Shown here piece after piece: positions 13,476 to 16,191 of a DNA stretch of 16,191 nucleotides. The DNA lies in the NCBI GenBank assembly GCA_016783285.1, contig JADHWW010000046.1, forward strand, positions 1 through 16,191, in the 5' to 3' direction. Each line of letters opens with the position of its first letter. The first letter of the stretch is position 1. The notes below the pieces were generated by a model that saw nothing but the letters and a program-made list of their open reading frames with translations, was not told where the DNA came from and searched no databases. The DNA is from Anaerolineae bacterium. Its GTDB lineage: Bacteria; Chloroflexota; Anaerolineae; B4-G1. A program made the translations under genes and the position numbers.

Positions 13476-15602
13476 CTAGCGCCATGTCAACCCACAGGTG
13501 TAGAAGAGCGGGAGAAGCGTGATCGCCAGGATGTTCTGCAACTTGATGAGAATGTGCAACGACGGCCCGGCAGTGTCCTTGAGGGGATCGCCGAAGGTGT
13601 CGCCGATGACTCCGGCCTTGTGAGCCTCCGACCCCTTGCCGCCGAAGTGGCCTTCCTCGACGTACTTTTTGGCGTTATCCCACGCGCCACCGGCGTTGAA
13701 CATAAAGATCGCCAGCGTCGCGCCGATGATCTTCACCCCGATCAGGTAGAAAGCCAGGGCCCACGGCCCCATCAGGAAACCGACGGCAATGGGGAAAGCC
13801 ACCCCGACCAGCGTCGGCGTGATCATCTCCCGCAGCGCGTGGCGCATCCCCAGGTCCACGCAGCGCGAGTATTCAGGCGTGGCCTCGCCAGCCACAAGCC
13901 CGGGAATCTCACGGAATTGCCGCCGCACCTCGTCCGCCATGCGGAAAGCCGTCCGGCCTACCGCCTTCATCGCCTGCGAAGAGAACAAGAAGGGGACAGT
14001 AGCGCCGATCATCAGCGCGGCGATGCTCACTGGATGGGCCAAGTTGAGACCGCGCACAATTTGCAGGGCCACTCCTTCCGGGGCGACGCCGCCGACGGTG
14101 ACCAAACTGGCCAAACTGTCACTGCTCGCTCCGGCCAACTTGGCAGCGCTGAGGAGATAGGCAAACAGAATGACGATGCTGGTCATCAGGGCGCAGGACA
14201 TGCCATATCCCTTGGTGATGGCCTTGGTGATATTGCCGGCTGCATCTAGTACATCCCCGGCGCGACGCACCTGGGGCCCCAGCCCGGCCATCTCGGCGAT
14301 GCCGCTGGCGTTGTCGGCAATGGGGCCAAAGGCATCAGCGGCCATGATAATGCCCTTCATCTCGGTGATACCCAGCGTGGCCGCCGTGATGCCCAGGATG
14401 CCGGGCAGACCGCCGCCCATGATGTAGAAAGCAACCACGTTGACGACGGCCACGAGGATGATCATAATGACCGCGCTCTCCATCCCCCATGCAAAGCCAT
14501 AGATCAGGTTGATGGCCACGCCGCTCACACCCCCCTCAGCGATCTCCTTGACCGGCCTCCGGGTGATGCCGGTGTAGAATTGCACGAGGAGCGAGACCAC
14601 GACGGCGGTGATCAACCCGAGGGTGAGGCAGTAGAACAGGCGGATGTCATGCAGTACGTAGACGCCCAGGACGTAGAAAGAGCCAACAGAGAACAGGGCT
14701 GTCACCAGGAAGCCGATGTTCATGGAGATGATGGGGTTGCGCTTTTCCGCACCGCGTACAGCCAGTATGCCCAGCACCGCGCCGATGGTGCCGATGGCCC
14801 GGCTGAGCAAGGGGAAGAGCACCACCGTCCAGCCGTAGGTGGGGATGAAGGTCAGGCTCACAATCATTGTGCCGATCAGGTTATCGGAGCCGGACTCGAA
14901 CAGGTCTGCCCCACGCCCGGCCACGTCCCCCACGTTGTCACCGACCAGGTCGGCGATGACGGCGGCATTACGCGGGTCATCCTCTGGGATGCCCTTCTCC
15001 ACCTTCCCCACCAGATCGGCCGCGATGTCCGCCCCTTTGGTAAAGATGCCGCCGCCCAACTGGGCGAACAGGGCGGAGAAACTGGCCCCGAAGCCGAAGC
15101 CGACGAGCAGATGTACGTTCTCCGGGTGGGTCGGCGACACACCGAAGAGAAGCGACAGTACGAAGATGCCTAGCAGATTCAGCACCACGATGGTGAGTCC
15201 CATGATCCCTCCACCGCGGAAGGCGATCAGTAGCGCCCGTGCGGCCGAAGAGCGAGCAGCAGCGGCGGTGCGCACGTTAGCCCGCACCGCCGCGTTCATC
15301 CCGATGTAGATAGCCAGCATAGAGAAGCCCGCGCCGGCGACGAAGCCCAGCGTGATCTGCCACTTCCCCTCCGGCATAGCGACGAGCAACAGCAGGGCCA
15401 GGAGCGCCAAAAAGGGGGCGATGGTGAGGAACTCCCGGCGGAGGAACGCATTTGCTCCAATCTGGATGAAGTGTGTGATTTCCTGCATGCGCTCTGTACC
15501 AGCGTCCTGCTTTCGCAGCCACAGGTAGAGAATCATGACCACTACCATGGCGAAGATGGTGGTCAGAGGAACAAAGATGTCAACGAATTGCGCCAAGTCC
15601 AT
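13476..15602 (-). CDS. hppA: Membrane-bound proton-translocating pyrophosphatase (K+-independent type)
   Basis: A 708-residue protein with about 16 membrane segments, full length for the family. It couples pyrophosphate hydrolysis to ion pumping across the cytoplasmic membrane. Catalytic loops are intact: FTKGADIAADLVGKVEKGIPEDDPRN, GDNVGDVAGRGADLFES (221-237), AFGPIADNASGIAEM (424-438), and GGAWDNAKKYVEEG with GDTFGDPLKDTAGPSLH near the end. K+-dependence in this family is set by Ala versus Lys in GNTTA/K. Here it reads GNITKAITKG, with Lys460 and Thr463, which indicates the K+-independent, H+-pumping class. The ATG was chosen because AAGGAG lies 5 bp before it; the longer frame upstream runs through the leader repeat. 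The promoter lies about 200 bp upstream. Confidence 0.97.
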   Translation of the reverse strand: MDLAQFVDIFVPLTTIFAMVVVMILYLWLRKQDAGTERMQEITHFIQIGANAFLRREFLTIAPFLALLALLLLVAMPEGKWQITLGFVAGAGFSMLAIYIGMNAAVRANVRTAAAARSSAARALLIAFRGGGIMGLTIVVLNLLGIFVLSLLFGVSPTHPENVHLLVGFGFGASFSALFAQLGGGIFTKGADIAADLVGKVEKGIPEDDPRNAAVIADLVGDNVGDVAGRGADLFESGSDNLIGTMIVSLTFIPTYGWTVVLFPLLSRAIGTIGAVLGILAVRGAEKRNPIISMNIGFLVTALFSVGSFYVLGVYVLHDIRLFYCLTLGLITAVVVSLLVQFYTGITRRPVKEIAEGGVSGVAINLIYGFAWGMESAVIMIILVAVVNVVAFYIMGGGLPGILGITAATLGITEMKGIIMAADAFGPIADNASGIAEMAGLGPQVRRAGDVLDAAGNITKAITKGYGMSCALMTSIVILFAYLLSAAKLAGASSDSLASLVTVGGVAPEGVALQIVRGLNLAHPVSIAALMIGATVPFLFSSQAMKAVGRTAFRMADEVRRQFREIPGLVAGEATPEYSRCVDLGMRHALREMITPTLVGVAFPIAVGFLMGPWALAFYLIGVKIIGATLAIFMFNAGGAWDNAKKYVEEGHFGGKGSEAHKAGVIGDTFGDPLKDTAGPSLHILIKLQNILAITLLPLFYTCGLTWR

Positions 15603-15643
15603 TGTGTCTCCTTGGATGCCCCATCCGACTCCCTTAAAGAGAG

Positions 15644-15766
15644 TGGCTCTCTGGGACTTTGCGTGGATGACGCATCGGAGTCCCGAACTTGTTCGGGTTC
15701 TTTGCGCCACACCCCCAACAAGTTGGGGACTCCAATATCCCAACCCCGCGAAATCCCAAGGAGCCA
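15644..15766. repeat. Large imperfect inverted repeat in the hppA leader
   Basis: Two 54-bp arms (15644-15697 and 15713-15766) are inverted copies, matching at about 41 of 54 positions by hand count, around a 15-nt loop. Each arm ends in its own 16-bp palindrome: CCCGAACTTGTTCGGG (15682-15697) and CCCCAACAAGTTGGGG (15713-15728), bracketed by GGAGTCCC/GGGACTCC. The whole unit lies between the hppA promoter and its ATG, so it would be transcribed as a leader hairpin on the minus strand. It may be a dispersed mobile palindrome or a regulatory RNA structure. Together with the two divergent promoters it accounts for the 340-bp gene-free stretch 15603-15942. Confidence 0.75.
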
Positions 15767-15800
15767 AGAGAGTGATTTGGGTGTAACCACATAGATAAGA

Positions 15801-15828
15801 ATTCTACTCAGACGGCGGGAAAAGTCAA
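15801..15828 (-). promoter_or_regulatory. Promoter of hppA
   Basis: The minus strand carries a -35 TTGACT (15823-15828), a 16-bp spacer and a -10 TAGAAT (15801-15806). This is a near-consensus sigma70 match, giving a leader of about 190 nt that contains the inverted repeat. The two following signalling genes may also be read from here. Confidence 0.65.
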
Positions 15829-15856
15829 ATCTGCGCTTTCTCCGTCCGCCGTAGAG

Positions 15857-15886
15857 TTGCCTGCCGCGCTCGTTTTGTGGTACAAT
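15857..15886 (+). promoter_or_regulatory. Promoter of the divergent response-regulator gene
   Basis: A -35 TTGCCT (15857-15862), an 18-bp spacer and a -10 TACAAT (15881-15886), about 56 bp before the ATG. It is back to back with the hppA promoter with about 29 bp between the -35 boxes. Confidence 0.55.
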
Positions 15887-15942
15887 TGGGGATACTTAGA
15901 CGGAGATTGGCGGTTCGTGGCAATGCGTTAGGGAGGACGAAT

Positions 15943-16191
15943 ATGCCCCAGAAAATATTGGTGGTGGATGACGATCTGCGGTTGCATCGCTTGATGGAAC
16001 TGAGCCTGCGGCGGGCAGGATATCAGGTCATAACAGCGATGACTGGTGAGGGGGGGGTAGAGAAAGTCCAGACGGAGAAACCGGACTTGATACTGATGGA
16101 TGTGATGATGCCGGGCATAGACGGTTTTGAGGCTACCAAGCGCATTCGTCGATTGCCCGAAGGCCGTCGCATTCCCATCATTTTCCTCTCC
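15943..16191 (+). CDS. CheY-like response regulator (3' end outside window)
   Basis: The first 83 residues of a receiver domain. ILVVDDD gives the acidic pocket (D9-D11), Asp53 in LILMDVMMPGIDG is the phosphorylation site, and PIIFLS ends at the strand that carries the switch Ser/Thr. The ATG has GGGAGG 6 bp upstream. An eight-G run within codons 35-38 stays in frame. Any output domain lies beyond the window, so its class cannot be given. It is the only plus-strand gene and is divergent from hppA. Confidence 0.93.
   Translation, partial: MPQKILVVDDDLRLHRLMELSLRRAGYQVITAMTGEGGVEKVQTEKPDLILMDVMMPGIDGFEATKRIRRLPEGRRIPIIFLS

Noticed and set aside
15603..15767. N-terminal extension of the pyrophosphatase (55 extra codons)
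   Set aside because: It runs through the inverted repeat of the leader, while the ATG at 15602 has a proper AAGGAG site and gives the family's usual start.

Overview
The window is GC-rich, almost entirely coding, and almost entirely transcribed on the minus strand. Only a response-regulator gene at the right edge reads on the plus strand. The gene set points to a bacterium, most likely of the Chloroflexota (Anaerolineae-like). It includes multi-GAF signalling proteins, REC-kinase proteins, LCP proteins with Thr/Pro-rich linkers, a K+-independent-type proton pyrophosphatase, a TIR/NACHT locus and several short palindromic repeats. No 16S rRNA or taxonomic marker is present, so this placement is an inference.

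Layout by increasing coordinate. (1) 1-2847: a probable defence operon, read right to left. A sigma70-like promoter drives a small stand-alone TIR protein, then a large protein with a TIR-like N-terminus, a NACHT NTPase and a helical C-terminus that leaves the window. (2) 2856-4122: a toxin-antitoxin-like operon with its own promoter. It encodes two tandem paralogous small acidic proteins followed by a DUF6516/TumE-like protein. A long inverted repeat separates it from the TIR operon. (3) 4159-4880: a recombination scar. A GAF/HisKA_2 kinase fragment is fused in frame to the tail of a receiver-ANTAR regulator, next to a short phosphoesterase-like remnant. (4) 4879-5625: an A24 prepilin peptidase, followed upstream by a four-unit 15-bp tandem repeat. 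(5) 5705-8599: a tightly overlapping three-gene operon. It encodes an ECF sigma factor, a membrane protein joining a zinc-finger anti-sigma domain to an LCP domain, and a second LCP lipoprotein. This looks like a cell-envelope regulatory and assembly unit. (6) 8699-9595: a lipoprotein with a phosphodiester-glycosidase (NAGPA) domain.

(7) 9697-13462: a three-gene signalling cluster. It encodes a dual-GAF protein with a degenerate kinase ATPase domain, a REC-histidine kinase with an intact ATPase domain, and a REC protein with a TPR-like tail. No DNA-binding output domain is visible. (8) 13476-15828: hppA, the membrane H+-pyrophosphatase, preceded by a good promoter and a leader containing a large imperfect inverted repeat. 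(9) 15857-16191: a divergent promoter and the first 83 codons of a CheY-like response regulator.

The most notable items are the TIR plus TIR-NACHT pair, the anti-sigma/LCP fusion, the degenerate-plus-intact kinase pair, the tandem duplicated antitoxin-like genes, the kinase-ANTAR fusion scar, and the hppA leader repeat whose two halves differ by base-pair-preserving changes.
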